Source: an uncultured Bilophila sp. (GTDB lineage: Bacteria; Desulfobacterota; Desulfovibrionia; Desulfovibrionales; Desulfovibrionaceae). Taken from it: DNA of 35,746 nt. The notes beneath the pieces were generated by a model. The model had not been told where the DNA came from and did no database searches. It saw only the letters and a list, made by a program, of their open reading frames with translations. The stretch lies in contig CAJUHZ010000024.1 in assembly GCA_910585945.1 (NCBI GenBank), positions 1 to 35,746 on the forward strand. The letters are read 5' to 3'. Below, piece after piece: positions 16,269 through 23,917 of this stretch. The stretch's first letter is position 1, and each line of letters starts with the position of its first letter. The position numbers were made by a program, and so were the translations under genes.

Positions 16269-16603
16269 CGGAACGTCTCAAAGCGGTTGCTGTCGATTTC
16301 CGCCGTGTCCCGCCCACACCCTGCCCTGTCGGACGCGCAGGCTCCCTCCGCAGGGACGGAGGCGTGCGGACCGCTCCCGGCGGCAAACACGGAGCGATGA
16401 GAAGAACCATAAGCCCTTGCCGCGCGTTGGCAAGGGCAGAAACATTCTCCCTCAGACCGTGGGCGTCAGAGGCATGCTTGCCAACAACAAGGGAAACGAT
16501 TATCTTCCCAAACAAGAAAGGGTCAAAGTGCTGTCGGCACTCTGACCCCCGGCAGACTCGGAGTTTGTCGAAGCCTTCTTTCCGGCCAGCCATAGCCGAA
16601 AAT
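16269..16603. other. Gene-free stretch upstream of trmL
   Basis: No reading frame here has codon use or a ribosome binding site that supports a gene. It holds two structures: a hairpin with GCCCTTGCC at 16413-16421 and GGCAAGGGC at 16429-16437, of unknown role, and the terminator-like hairpin listed at 16510-16548. The left arm of an inverted repeat (16571-16585) that flanks the 34-residue gene is also here. Confidence 0.5.
16510..16548 (-). terminator. Second terminator-like hairpin after the 34-residue gene
   Basis: On the minus strand GGGTCA-GAGTGC pairs with GCACTTTGACCC (16548 to 16520, one mismatch, five-base loop), followed by TTTCTTGTTT. The GGGTCA/TGACCC ends resemble the ends of the 160-base elements at 8015 and 33181. 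Confidence 0.55.
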
Positions 16604-16604
16604 T

Positions 16605-16636
16605 GACCCCGGCAGTGTATCGGCACTACCGGGGTC
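16605..16636 (-). terminator. Terminator overlapping the end of the 34-residue gene
   Basis: On the minus strand GACCCCGGTAGTG pairs with CACTGCCGGGGTC (16636-16624 with 16617-16605, one mismatch), followed by AATTTTC. The stop codon of the small gene lies inside the stem. Confidence 0.7.
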
Positions 16637-16730
16637 GCTTTGTCCAATTCTTCTTGTCGAAGAACCAGTCAATCAAACGCTTCAAGGCGTAGAGCGCGAC
16701 GAGTTCCAGCAAGTGCCAGAGTCTCCTCAT
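16626..16730 (-). CDS. Predicted 34-residue amphipathic peptide
   Basis: The peptide MRRLWHLLELVALYALKRLI continues with DWFFDKKNW and ends TKRPR. It starts at 16730 with a near-perfect ribosome binding site (AAGGAGGTG, four bases before the ATG), has a plausible promoter (TTGCCA and TAGAAA, 17 apart, 16799-16827) and a terminator over its stop codon. That full set of signals is why I call it a gene despite its size. A hydrophobic helix with aromatic residues and basic ends suggests membrane association. I do not recognise it; small membrane regulators and type I toxin-like peptides look similar, but nothing here decides. Confidence 0.6.
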   Translation of the reverse strand: MRRLWHLLELVALYALKRLIDWFFDKKNWTKRPR

Positions 16731-16798
16731 GGTACACCTCCTTCCCGCGCCTGCCGTAAAACAACCGGAAAGAAGGCTTGCCCCAAAACGGGCGTCTT

Positions 16799-16827
16799 TT
16801 TCTAAAGAAACTCGTGAGCCGTGGCAA
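16799..16827 (-). promoter_or_regulatory. Probable promoter of the 34-residue gene
   Basis: On the minus strand TTGCCA (16827-16822) and TAGAAA (16804-16799) are 17 bases apart, about 69 bases upstream of the ATG. Confidence 0.5.
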
Positions 16828-16874
16828 GTCGCAAAACCCGCCCCGGCCCCGGTGAATCATGACAGGCCGCGCTT

Positions 16875-16955
16875 TCAGCACACGCCGCCATGATGGCAGC
16901 CGGCCAGGAGCAGGCCGGCCAGCGCGGCAAGCAGCCAGAACGATGGTTTCAGCAT
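16875..16955 (-). CDS. Very small lipoprotein, 26 residues
   Basis: The start MLKPSFWLLAALAGLLLAGC holds a Lys-containing n-region, a hydrophobic core and a clear lipobox (LAGC, Cys20), followed only by HHGGVC. The mature lipopeptide would be seven residues with two Cys and two His, a composition that could bind a metal or form a disulfide. GGGAGG stands five bases before the ATG. Its size and shape recall entericidin-like or lysis-type small lipoproteins, but no family can be named. It lies downstream of tetR on the same strand, 99 bases away, and may belong to that transcript. Confidence 0.65.
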   Translation of the reverse strand: MLKPSFWLLAALAGLLLAGCHHGGVC

Positions 16956-17054
16956 GGTTTCCTCCCGATTCAACCCGAGACAAAAAAACGCCAACCCGCC
17001 GCCGAAGGGCAAACCTGTGAACAAACCCCGCTTCATCCGAATGGGCAAAATGCT

Positions 17055-17732
17055 CTACGACGGCGCGTCTTCCGGCCCGAGCAGCGCCGAGGCCAGAAGG
17101 TGCAGGAGCCAACGCTCGTAGGCGTCGGCCGTCCATTTGCGGTCGTGGACAAGCATCCGGTAGATGTCGCGGCTGGTCAGGGTCCAGAAAAGATCCTGAG
17201 CGGTTTGCAGGCTCATGCCGGGGCGGAGCCTGCCGGAGAGGATGTGCGCCACATAGGGAGCAGTATGTTCGCGCCGGCGCGCCTCGCACTCCTCTTCCAC
17301 CCGGGCCAGTTCCAGATCCAGCACGCCCGCCCCGCGCAAAAGGGTGTGCCCCTCCTTTTCCGACTCGTACACCCGACGCGTCAGCGAGACGGAAAAGCGC
17401 AACGACTCGTAGGCGGAGGCGCTGTCCAGCGCGCGTTCCACCAGTTCCGTGAACTCGTCCTCGTAGACGATCCGGGTGAGGAGCGCGGCCAGAATGCCCC
17501 GCTTGGATCCGAACACGGCATAAACCGTCTGCTGAGCCACCCCCGCTTCCCGCGCGATCGCTTTCACGGTCATGTCCGCATAGCCGCTTGACACCAGCAG
17601 GCGCTCGGCCGCGGCGGCGATCTTGCGCCGGGTGGCGTTGGCCCGACGTTCGCGCAAGGGGGAACGGTAGGATCGCGTCCGGTTTTGGCTGATCGCGTCC
17701 GGTTTTGGCTGATCGCGTCCGGTTTTGGTCAT
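17055..17732 (-). CDS. TetR-family transcriptional regulator
   Basis: A 225-residue DNA-binding repressor type protein. The helix-turn-helix is at residues about 54-78 (MTVKAIAREAGVAQQTVYAVFG), preceded by the usual helix with RRKIAAAAERLL; the rest is the ligand and dimer domain. It is divergent from the RND pump operon and is presumably its repressor, with a near-palindrome between them at 17775-17796. Oddly, the first 22 residues come from three tandem 20-base repeats, whose unit is not a multiple of three, so each unit is read in a different frame. A change of one repeat would move the ATG at 17732 out of frame. A later start such as TTG at residue 26 lacks a ribosome binding site. Confidence 0.85.
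   Translation of the reverse strand: MTKTGRDQPKPDAISQNRTRSYRSPLRERRANATRRKIAAAAERLLVSSGYADMTVKAIAREAGVAQQTVYAVFGSKRGILAALLTRIVYEDEFTELVERALDSASAYESLRFSVSLTRRVYESEKEGHTLLRGAGVLDLELARVEEECEARRREHTAPYVAHILSGRLRPGMSLQTAQDLFWTLTSRDIYRMLVHDRKWTADAYERWLLHLLASALLGPEDAPS
17671..17730. repeat. Three tandem 20-bp repeats at the tetR start
   Basis: The unit GATCGCGTCCGGTTTTGGCT occurs at 17671-17690 and 17691-17710, and a third copy at 17711-17730 differs only in its last two bases (TC). They form codons 1-21 of the tetR gene. Confidence 0.95.
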
Positions 17733-17733
17733 C

Positions 17734-17762
17734 TTGACATCCCCTGTGAGACGACGTATAGA
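17734..17762 (+). promoter_or_regulatory. Promoter of the RND pump operon
   Basis: A perfect TTGACA (17734-17739) and TATAGA (17757-17762) are 17 bases apart. Transcription should begin near 17769, just before the palindrome at 17775-17796, which suits repression by a bound TetR protein. Confidence 0.65.
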
Positions 17763-17774
17763 GAACCGTTCAAA

Positions 17775-17796
17775 TCAATGGAGTTTACTCTATTGA
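17775..17796. promoter_or_regulatory. Probable TetR operator
   Basis: TCAATGGAGT, TT, ACTCTATTGA is a 22-base inverted repeat with nine of ten positions paired. It lies just after the expected pump transcription start and overlaps the -10 box of the divergent tetR promoter, so one site could control both directions. Confidence 0.65.
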
Positions 17797-17811
17797 AATT
17801 AAATTTGTCAA
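17782..17811 (-). promoter_or_regulatory. Promoter of tetR
   Basis: On the minus strand a perfect TTGACA (17811-17806) and TAAACT (17787-17782) are 18 bases apart. The -10 box lies inside the putative operator. Confidence 0.55.
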
Positions 17812-17854
17812 ACAATTTCTGTGAAATACGGAAAATAAATTGCAGGAGACGCGT

Positions 17855-19138
17855 ATGTTCCGGTCCGAAAAAAATCTGTATTTCCGGCGGGGGGTCATCC
17901 TGTCGGCAGTCCTGACCGCGCTGTTGCTGGCCGGTTGCGGCGAGGAAAAGAGCGGCCCCGCCGCCGGGCCGGCGAACGCGGCGGAAGTCGGCGTGGTGAC
18001 CATTCAGCCGCGCCGCGTGGTGTACACCACGGAACTGGCCGGGCGCACCTCTCCCTTCCAGATCTCCGACGTGCGCCCCCAGATCAGCGGGATCATCCAG
18101 AAACGCCTGTTTGAGGAAGGTTCCGACGTCAAGGCCGGCGACATGCTCTACCAGATCGATCCGGCCACCTACAAGGCCAATCTGGACAGCGCCAGGGCCA
18201 ATCTCGCCAAGGCCGAAGCCAATGTGGCTCCGGCCCGGCTGAAGCGCGATCGCTTCCGCGATCTGGTGAACATCAGCGCCGTGAGCAAGCAGGAATACGA
18301 GGATGCGGACGCCGCCTACAAGCAGGCTCAGGCCGAAGTGGGCGTGAACCGCGCGGCGGTGGAAAACGCGCGCATCCGGCTTGACTACACGCGCGTCACC
18401 TCGCCCATTTCCGGGCGCATCGGCCGCTCCTCGGTGACGCCGGGCGCGCTTGTCACGGAAAACCAGGCCGCCCCCCTGGCCACGGTGCAGCAGCTTGACC
18501 CGATGTATGTTGACGTCACCCAGTCCAGCGCCGAAGTCCTCCGGCTGAAACGGAGCCTGGAAAGCGGCAGGCTCCAGCGCACGGACGCCGCGCACGCCGC
18601 CGTCCGCCTCCTGCTGGAAGACGGATCGCCCTACCCCGAGCAGGGCGAATTGCAGTTCACCGACGTGAGCGTGGATCAAAGCACCGGCGCGGTGACCCTG
18701 CGCGCCATTTTCCCCAATCCGCGGCAGGATCTGCTCCCCGGCATGTATGTCCGGGCCATTCTGGCGGAAGGTCTGGACGAGCAGGCCATTCTCCTCCCGC
18801 AGCGGGCGCTGGTGCGCGACGCGCGCGGCAACCCCACGGCCTGGGTGATCACCCCGAAAAACACGGTGGAAATCCGCAAGATCAACGTCAGCCGCACGCA
18901 TGGGGACGCCTGGGTGGTGACCGACGGGCTGAAACCCGGCGAAAAGGTCATTGTGGAGGGTCTGCAAAAGGTGCGGCAGGGATCGCCCGTACACGCGACC
19001 GATGTGGCCTGGGAACCTTCCGGCGGGGACGAAGAGCCTCTTGCGTCGACAGCGACAACGACCGGCGCGTCCGGGAGATCTTCCGGAAGCGCAACGGCAA
19101 CCGGCGCGCCGTCCGCCCCCGAAGCCGGGAAGGAGTAA
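17855..19138 (+). CDS. RND efflux pump periplasmic adaptor lipoprotein (AcrA/MexA-like)
   Basis: A 427-residue membrane-fusion protein that bridges the inner-membrane pump and the outer-membrane channel. It is a lipoprotein: the signal region ends in LLLAGC with Cys28. Then come the lipoyl/barrel part (VRPQISGIIQKRLFEEGSDVKAGDMLYQIDP), a helical hairpin (about residues 105-165, with ISAVSKQEYEDA), and the second lipoyl half (YTRVTSPISGRIGRSSVTPGALV). The tail (about 390-427) is Ser/Thr/Ala-rich. AGGAG lies six bases before the ATG at 17855. The pump gene starts six bases after the stop. Confidence 0.94.
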   Translation: MFRSEKNLYFRRGVILSAVLTALLLAGCGEEKSGPAAGPANAAEVGVVTIQPRRVVYTTELAGRTSPFQISDVRPQISGIIQKRLFEEGSDVKAGDMLYQIDPATYKANLDSARANLAKAEANVAPARLKRDRFRDLVNISAVSKQEYEDADAAYKQAQAEVGVNRAAVENARIRLDYTRVTSPISGRIGRSSVTPGALVTENQAAPLATVQQLDPMYVDVTQSSAEVLRLKRSLESGRLQRTDAAHAAVRLLLEDGSPYPEQGELQFTDVSVDQSTGAVTLRAIFPNPRQDLLPGMYVRAILAEGLDEQAILLPQRALVRDARGNPTAWVITPKNTVEIRKINVSRTHGDAWVVTDGLKPGEKVIVEGLQKVRQGSPVHATDVAWEPSGGDEEPLASTATTTGASGRSSGSATATGAPSAPEAGKE

Positions 19139-19144
19139 GACCAT

Positions 19145-22100
19145 ATGGCGCGCTTTTTCATCGATCGCCCCGTTTTCGCCTGGGTCATCGCCATATTGAT
19201 CATGCTGGCGGGCGTGCTCGCCATCATGACCCTGCCCATTTCCCAGTATCCGAACATCGCGCCCCCCTCGGTGACCATTGACGCCACCTATCCCGGCGCT
19301 TCGTCCAAAACCGTGGAAGATACGGTGACGCAGGTCATCGAACAGAAGATGAAGGGCATCGACAACCTCATCTACATGTCTTCCACCAGCGATTCCTCGG
19401 GCCAGTGCAGCATCACCCTCACCTTCGACGCGGGGGCCAACCCGGACATCGCCCAGGTGCAGGTGCAGAACAAGCTCCAGCTCGCCATGCCCAACCTGCC
19501 GCAGGAAGTGCAGAAGCAGGGCATTTCCGTCGCCAAGCGATCCGCCAACTTCCTCACCATCTTCGCCTTCGTGTCCGAAGACGGGAGCATGGACAACGCC
19601 GATATCGGGGACTATGTGGCAAGCAACCTGCTTGACCCGGTCAGCCGCCTGAACGGCGTCGGTGACGTCTCCATGTTCGGCAACCAGTACGCCATGCGCA
19701 TCTGGCTCGACCCGAACAAGCTGCAAAAATACAACCTGATGCCCGGCGACGTCATCAACGCCATCCAGGAGCAGAACGCGCAGGTCTCGGCCGGGCAGCT
19801 CGGCGGCGCGCCTTCCGTGGCCGGCCAGCAGCTCAACGTGACCATTACGGCGCAATCCCGCCTGGAAACGACGGATCAGTTCGCCCGCATCCTCCTCCGC
19901 GTGAACAGCGACGGTTCGGCCGTGCGCATCGGTGACGTGGCCCGGGTGGAGATGGGGAGCGAAAGCTACGACGTCCGCTCCCGCTACAACGGCAAGCCCG
20001 CCACAGGCATTGCCGTGCGCCTGGCCTCGGGCGCCAACGCCCTGGCCACGGCCGACACCGTGCGCGCCTTTCTCCAAAACATGGAACCCTTCTACCCCGC
20101 CGGGCTGAAAATGGTGGAGCCGTACGACACCACGCCCTTTGTCCGGCTTTCCATCGAGGAAGTGATCAAGACCCTGGGCGAAGCGATCGTGCTCGTCTTT
20201 CTGGTCATGTACCTCTTTCTGCAAAACTTTCGCGCCACGCTCATTCCTTCCATCGCCGTGCCCGTGGTGCTGCTCGGCACCTTCGGGGTTCTGGCGGCCT
20301 TCGGCTATTCCATCAACACCCTGACCATGTTCGGCGTGGTGCTGGCGATCGGCCTGCTGGTGGACGACGCCATTGTGGTGGTGGAAAACGTGGAGCGCGT
20401 CATGCGCGAGGAAAAGCTCCCGCCAAAGGAAGCCACGCGCCGATCGATGGATCAGATCACCGGGGCGCTGGTGGGCATCGCCCTGGTGCTGTCCGCTGTG
20501 TTCGTGCCCATGGCCTTTTTCGGCGGATCGGTGGGGGTCATCTACAGGCAGTTCTCGGTGACCATTGTTTCGGCCATGACCCTCTCGGTAGTGGTGGCCA
20601 TTGTGCTGACGCCGGCCCTGTGCGCGACGTTCCTGAAACCCATCGGCGCGGAACACGTCCACGCCCAGCACGGCTTTTTCGGCTGGTTCAACCGTGTGTT
20701 CGATCGGGCGACCCTCCGCTACCAGTCCGGAGTGAGCGGCGTGTTGCGGCGCGCCGGGCGGATCATGCTCATCTACGCCCTGCTTGTCGGCGGGGTGGGC
20801 TTCCTGTATGCCAAGATGCCCACCGCCTTTCTGCCCGATGAAGACCAGGGCAGCCTCTTCGCTCAGATCCAGCTCCCCGCCGGATCGTCCCAGGAAGAGA
20901 CCCTCAAGGTCATCGCCCAGGTGGAAAAGTATTTTCTGGAAGAGGAAAAGGATGCCGTCGATTCCCTGCTGACCGTGGCGGGCTTCAGTTTTGCGGGCAA
21001 CTCGCAGGGTTCCGGCATGGCCTTTGTGCGCCTGAAGGACTGGAGCCAGCGCAAGGATCCCTCGCTCAAGGTGCAGGCCGTGGCCAGCCGCGCCATGCGG
21101 GAGTTTTCCAAGATCCGCAACGCCATGGTCTTCGCCTTTGTGCCGCCCGCGATCATGGAGCTTGGCAACGCCACCGGCTTCGACTTCCAGTTGCAGGATC
21201 GCGCCGGCCTCGGGCACGACGCCCTCATCGCCGCGCGCAACCAGTTGCTCGGCATGGCCGGGGCGGAAAAGGATCTCACTGCCGTGCGTCCCAACGGGCA
21301 GGACGACACGCCGCAGTTCCGCATTGACGTGGATCAGGACAAGGCCGGCGCGCTCAGCCTCTCGCTCGGGGAAATCAACTCGGCCCTGGCCACGGTATGG
21401 GGCGGCTCGTACGTCAACGACTTCATCGACAAGGGCCGCGTGAAAAAGGTCTATGTGCAGGGCGACGCGCCCTTCCGCATGTTGCCCGAAGACATGGAAC
21501 GCTGGTATTTCCGCAACAGCAAGGGCGAAATGGCCCCTTTCTCCTCCTTTGCGACGGCGCACTGGGCTTTCGGCCCCACACGGCTCGAGCGCTACAACGG
21601 CGTGCCGTCGGTGGAAATCCTCGGTATGCCGTCGCCGGGCAAAAGCTCGGGCGAAGCCATGCAGCTCATGGAAAATCTCGCCGGGCGTCTCCCCCAGGGC
21701 ATCGGGTACGAATGGACCGGGCTTTCCTATCAGGAACGGCTGTCCGGCGCGCAGGCCCCCATGCTGCTCGGCCTCTCGCTCCTTGTGGTCTTTCTCTGCC
21801 TGGCCGCCCTGTACGAAAGCTGGTCCGTGCCGTTCTCGGTCATGCTGGTGGTCCCGCTGGGGGTGCTCGGGGCGCTTGCCGCTTCCAGCTTGCGCGGACT
21901 GACCAATGACGTGTACCTTCAGGTGGGTCTGCTCGCCACCATCGGCCTTTCGGCAAAGAACGCGATCCTCATTGTGGAATTCGCCAAGGCCAAGCACGAC
22001 GCGGGCGAGGACCTGCTGGCGGCCACGGTGGACGCGGCGCGCATGCGCCTGCGGCCCATCCTCATGACCTCCCTGGCCTTCATGCTTGGCGTGCTGCCCC

Positions 22101-22279
22101 TTGCCATCAGCAACGGCGCGGGCGCGGGCGGGCAGAACGCCATCGGCACGGCGGTCATGGGCGGCACCTTCGCGGCCACGGCCCTCGGCATCTTTTACAT
22201 TCCCTCGTTCTTCGTCGTCGTGACGCGCCTTTTCTCCCGGCGCGGGAAAAAGCGGAAGGCGGGGCAACACTCTGAATGA
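19145..22279 (+). CDS. RND multidrug efflux transporter (AcrB/MexB-like)
   Basis: A 1044-residue proton-driven inner-membrane exporter of the HAE1 family, expelling hydrophobic and amphiphilic compounds such as drugs, bile salts or solvents. It starts MARFFIDRPVFAWVIAI as usual. The proton relay is intact: Asp407 and Asp408 in LLVDDAIVVVENVERVM and Lys938 in GLSAKNAILIVEFAK. The repeat-half layout with large periplasmic loops and twelve membrane segments matches the family in length. AAGGAG lies over the end of the adaptor gene, so the two are coupled. Substrate range cannot be read from sequence. Confidence 0.96.
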   Translation: MARFFIDRPVFAWVIAILIMLAGVLAIMTLPISQYPNIAPPSVTIDATYPGASSKTVEDTVTQVIEQKMKGIDNLIYMSSTSDSSGQCSITLTFDAGANPDIAQVQVQNKLQLAMPNLPQEVQKQGISVAKRSANFLTIFAFVSEDGSMDNADIGDYVASNLLDPVSRLNGVGDVSMFGNQYAMRIWLDPNKLQKYNLMPGDVINAIQEQNAQVSAGQLGGAPSVAGQQLNVTITAQSRLETTDQFARILLRVNSDGSAVRIGDVARVEMGSESYDVRSRYNGKPATGIAVRLASGANALATADTVRAFLQNMEPFYPAGLKMVEPYDTTPFVRLSIEEVIKTLGEAIVLVFLVMYLFLQNFRATLIPSIAVPVVLLGTFGVLAAFGYSINTLTMFGVVLAIGLLVDDAIVVVENVERVMREEKLPPKEATRRSMDQITGALVGIALVLSAVFVPMAFFGGSVGVIYRQFSVTIVSAMTLSVVVAIVLTPALCATFLKPIGAEHVHAQHGFFGWFNRVFDRATLRYQSGVSGVLRRAGRIMLIYALLVGGVGFLYAKMPTAFLPDEDQGSLFAQIQLPAGSSQEETLKVIAQVEKYFLEEEKDAVDSLLTVAGFSFAGNSQGSGMAFVRLKDWSQRKDPSLKVQAVASRAMREFSKIRNAMVFAFVPPAIMELGNATGFDFQLQDRAGLGHDALIAARNQLLGMAGAEKDLTAVRPNGQDDTPQFRIDVDQDKAGALSLSLGEINSALATVWGGSYVNDFIDKGRVKKVYVQGDAPFRMLPEDMERWYFRNSKGEMAPFSSFATAHWAFGPTRLERYNGVPSVEILGMPSPGKSSGEAMQLMENLAGRLPQGIGYEWTGLSYQERLSGAQAPMLLGLSLLVVFLCLAALYESWSVPFSVMLVVPLGVLGALAASSLRGLTNDVYLQVGLLATIGLSAKNAILIVEFAKAKHDAGEDLLAATVDAARMRLRPILMTSLAFMLGVLPLAISNGAGAGGQNAIGTAVMGGTFAATALGIFYIPSFFVVVTRLFSRRGKKRKAGQHSE

Positions 22280-22338
22280 ACGGAAACCGCGTTTTTCCGC
22301 AACATGATCCAACGATAAGGGTTCGCAGGAGGATTCCG

Positions 22339-23859
22339 ATGCGCGCTTTGCACAAGGAAAGGCCGGCCCTCGGGGCCGGCATGGCGTGCGCCTGTCTGGC
22401 GGCGCTGTGTCTTGGCGGGTGTTCGCTCGCGCCGAAGTACGAGCGCCCCGACGCCCCGGTAGCGGCCACCTGGCCGGATCACTACCTGCCGGAAGGTTAC
22501 CTGCCCGCCGGGGAGGGACTGGCCGCGCCCGCCTCCCGCCGCGCGGCGGATATCGGCTGGAGGACTTTTTTCAGCGACGAGCGGATGCGCAACCTCATCG
22601 CCCTGGCGCTGGAGAACAACCGCGATCTCCGCGTCGCGGCCCTCAATATCGAACGCGCCCGCGCCCTGTACCGGATCCAGCGGGCGGATCAACTGCCGGG
22701 CGTCAGCGCCACGGGAGAGGAAAGCGCTCAGAACACGCCGGCCGTGCTGTCCAACACCGGAGAGCGCGTCGTCTCGCATCAATACAGCGTGGGCGCGGGC
22801 GTGAGCGGCTGGGAACTGGATTTCTTCGGCCGGATCCAGAGCCTCAAGGAAGCGGCCCTGGAAGACTACCTGGCCTCGGAAGAGGCGCTGAAAAGCGCGC
22901 GCATCAGCCTGGTGGCGGAAACAGCCGCCGCCTGCCTGAACCTTGTCGCGGATCGCGAACGGCTGGACATCGCGCGCAACACCCTGGAGAGCCAACAGGC
23001 TTCCTACGAGATGATCAGGCGCCGGCGGGAGCTTGGCGTTTCCTCCGAGCTGGATCTGTGGCAGGCGCAGACCAGCGTGGATTCCGCGCGGGTGGATATC
23101 GCCCGGTACACAAGCCAGGCGGCGCGCGATCTGACGGCGCTTTCCACGCTTGTCGGGGTGCAGGTTTCGCCCGGGATGCTCCCGGCCCGGACGCTGGGGG
23201 AACTGCCCATGTCCACAGACATTCCGGTGGGGCTTTCCTCCTCCGTGCTTCTGCGCCGGCCCGACATTCTCCGCGCCGAACACCTGCTGAAAGCGGCCAA
23301 CGCCAATATCGGCGCGGCGCGGGCCAATTTCTTCCCGCGCGTCACGCTCACCGCCTTTGCCGGTACGGCCGGGCCGGAACTCTCCGATCTCTTTGACGGC
23401 GGCACGGGTCTGTGGCGCTTCACGCCGCAGGTGAGCCTGCCCCTCTTCGAGGGAGGACGCAACATCGCCAACCTGAAGGTTTCCGAAACAGACAAGGCCA
23501 TTGCCGTGGCCGACTACGAAAAGGCGATCCAGACCGCGTTTCAGGAAGTTTCGGACGCGCTCATTCTCCGCGCCACGCTGGCCCGGGAACTGAAGGCGCA
23601 GGAATCGCTGACCCACGCGGCGACGCAAACCTACAATCTGTCCGAGGAACGGTACCGCCAGGGCATCGACAGTTATCTTACCGTCCTTGATTCGCAACGC
23701 TTCATGTACAGCTCGCAGCAAAACCTCATCACCGTGCGCCTGAACCGGGAGCTGAACCAGATCCTCCTGTACAAAACCCTTGGCGGCGGCTGGACGGCGG
23801 ACGGATCTTCAGTCGCGGCGGAGTCCGCCGCGTCGGCCGAAAATGTCGAAGACAAATGA
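22339..23859 (+). CDS. Outer-membrane efflux lipoprotein (OprM/NodT family)
   Basis: A 506-residue channel protein that completes the tripartite pump. The signal ends in LCLGGC (Cys28), followed by SLAPKYERPDAP, a standard OprM-type start; the two repeated helical and strand halves follow, with LRRPDILRAEHLLKAANANIGAARANFFPRV split over residues about 310-340. I chose ATG 22339 because it has AGGAGG upstream and places the lipobox at residue 28; an earlier ATG at 22276 overlaps the pump stop as ATGA but would put 49 residues before the lipid cysteine. Confidence 0.93.
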   Translation: MRALHKERPALGAGMACACLAALCLGGCSLAPKYERPDAPVAATWPDHYLPEGYLPAGEGLAAPASRRAADIGWRTFFSDERMRNLIALALENNRDLRVAALNIERARALYRIQRADQLPGVSATGEESAQNTPAVLSNTGERVVSHQYSVGAGVSGWELDFFGRIQSLKEAALEDYLASEEALKSARISLVAETAAACLNLVADRERLDIARNTLESQQASYEMIRRRRELGVSSELDLWQAQTSVDSARVDIARYTSQAARDLTALSTLVGVQVSPGMLPARTLGELPMSTDIPVGLSSSVLLRRPDILRAEHLLKAANANIGAARANFFPRVTLTAFAGTAGPELSDLFDGGTGLWRFTPQVSLPLFEGGRNIANLKVSETDKAIAVADYEKAIQTAFQEVSDALILRATLARELKAQESLTHAATQTYNLSEERYRQGIDSYLTVLDSQRFMYSSQQNLITVRLNRELNQILLYKTLGGGWTADGSSVAAESAASAENVEDK

Positions 23860-23873
23860 TCGGAGCCAGCCCG

Positions 23874-23890
23874 CATGAAAACGCCGTCCG
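23874..23890. repeat. Remnant of the terminal-inverted-repeat element
   Basis: The 17 bases CATGAAAACGCCGTCCG are identical to 33190-33206 in copy 2 of the dispersed element, and are followed by a similar A-rich stretch. It lies between the outer-membrane channel gene and the amidohydrolase gene, in the same orientation as the full copies. Confidence 0.55.
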
Positions 23891-23917
23891 AAAAAAAACG
23901 ATGACAGGGGACGACGC

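Larger units (their letters stand above)
16571..16779. repeat. Fifteen-base inverted repeats flanking the 34-residue gene
   Basis: AAGCCTTCTTTCCGG at 16571-16585 recurs as its exact reverse complement at 16765-16779. The two arms enclose the small gene at 16626-16730 and its first terminator. An exact 15-base match is unlikely by chance in 200 bases; it may mark a small mobile or duplicated unit, or allow long-range RNA pairing. Confidence 0.6.

Noticed and set aside
16123..16647. A 174-codon minus-strand frame upstream of and overlapping trmL
   Set aside because: It overlaps trmL in another frame, crosses two terminator-like hairpins and lacks a ribosome binding site.
17671..17730. A CRISPR-like array
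   Set aside because: The 20-base units abut with no spacers between them, so this is a tandem repeat. No CRISPR array or cas gene was seen in the window.
17729..22312. A 1527-codon open frame on the minus strand across the pump genes
   Set aside because: It is antisense to acrA- and acrB-like genes that have full family motifs and ribosome binding sites. It is His/Gly/Arg-rich without domains, the usual effect of GC-rich third positions.
22276..22338. Earlier start of the outer-membrane channel gene at the ATGA overlap
   Set aside because: It would put 49 residues before the lipid-attachment cysteine; the ATG at 22339 has AGGAGG and a normal signal length.
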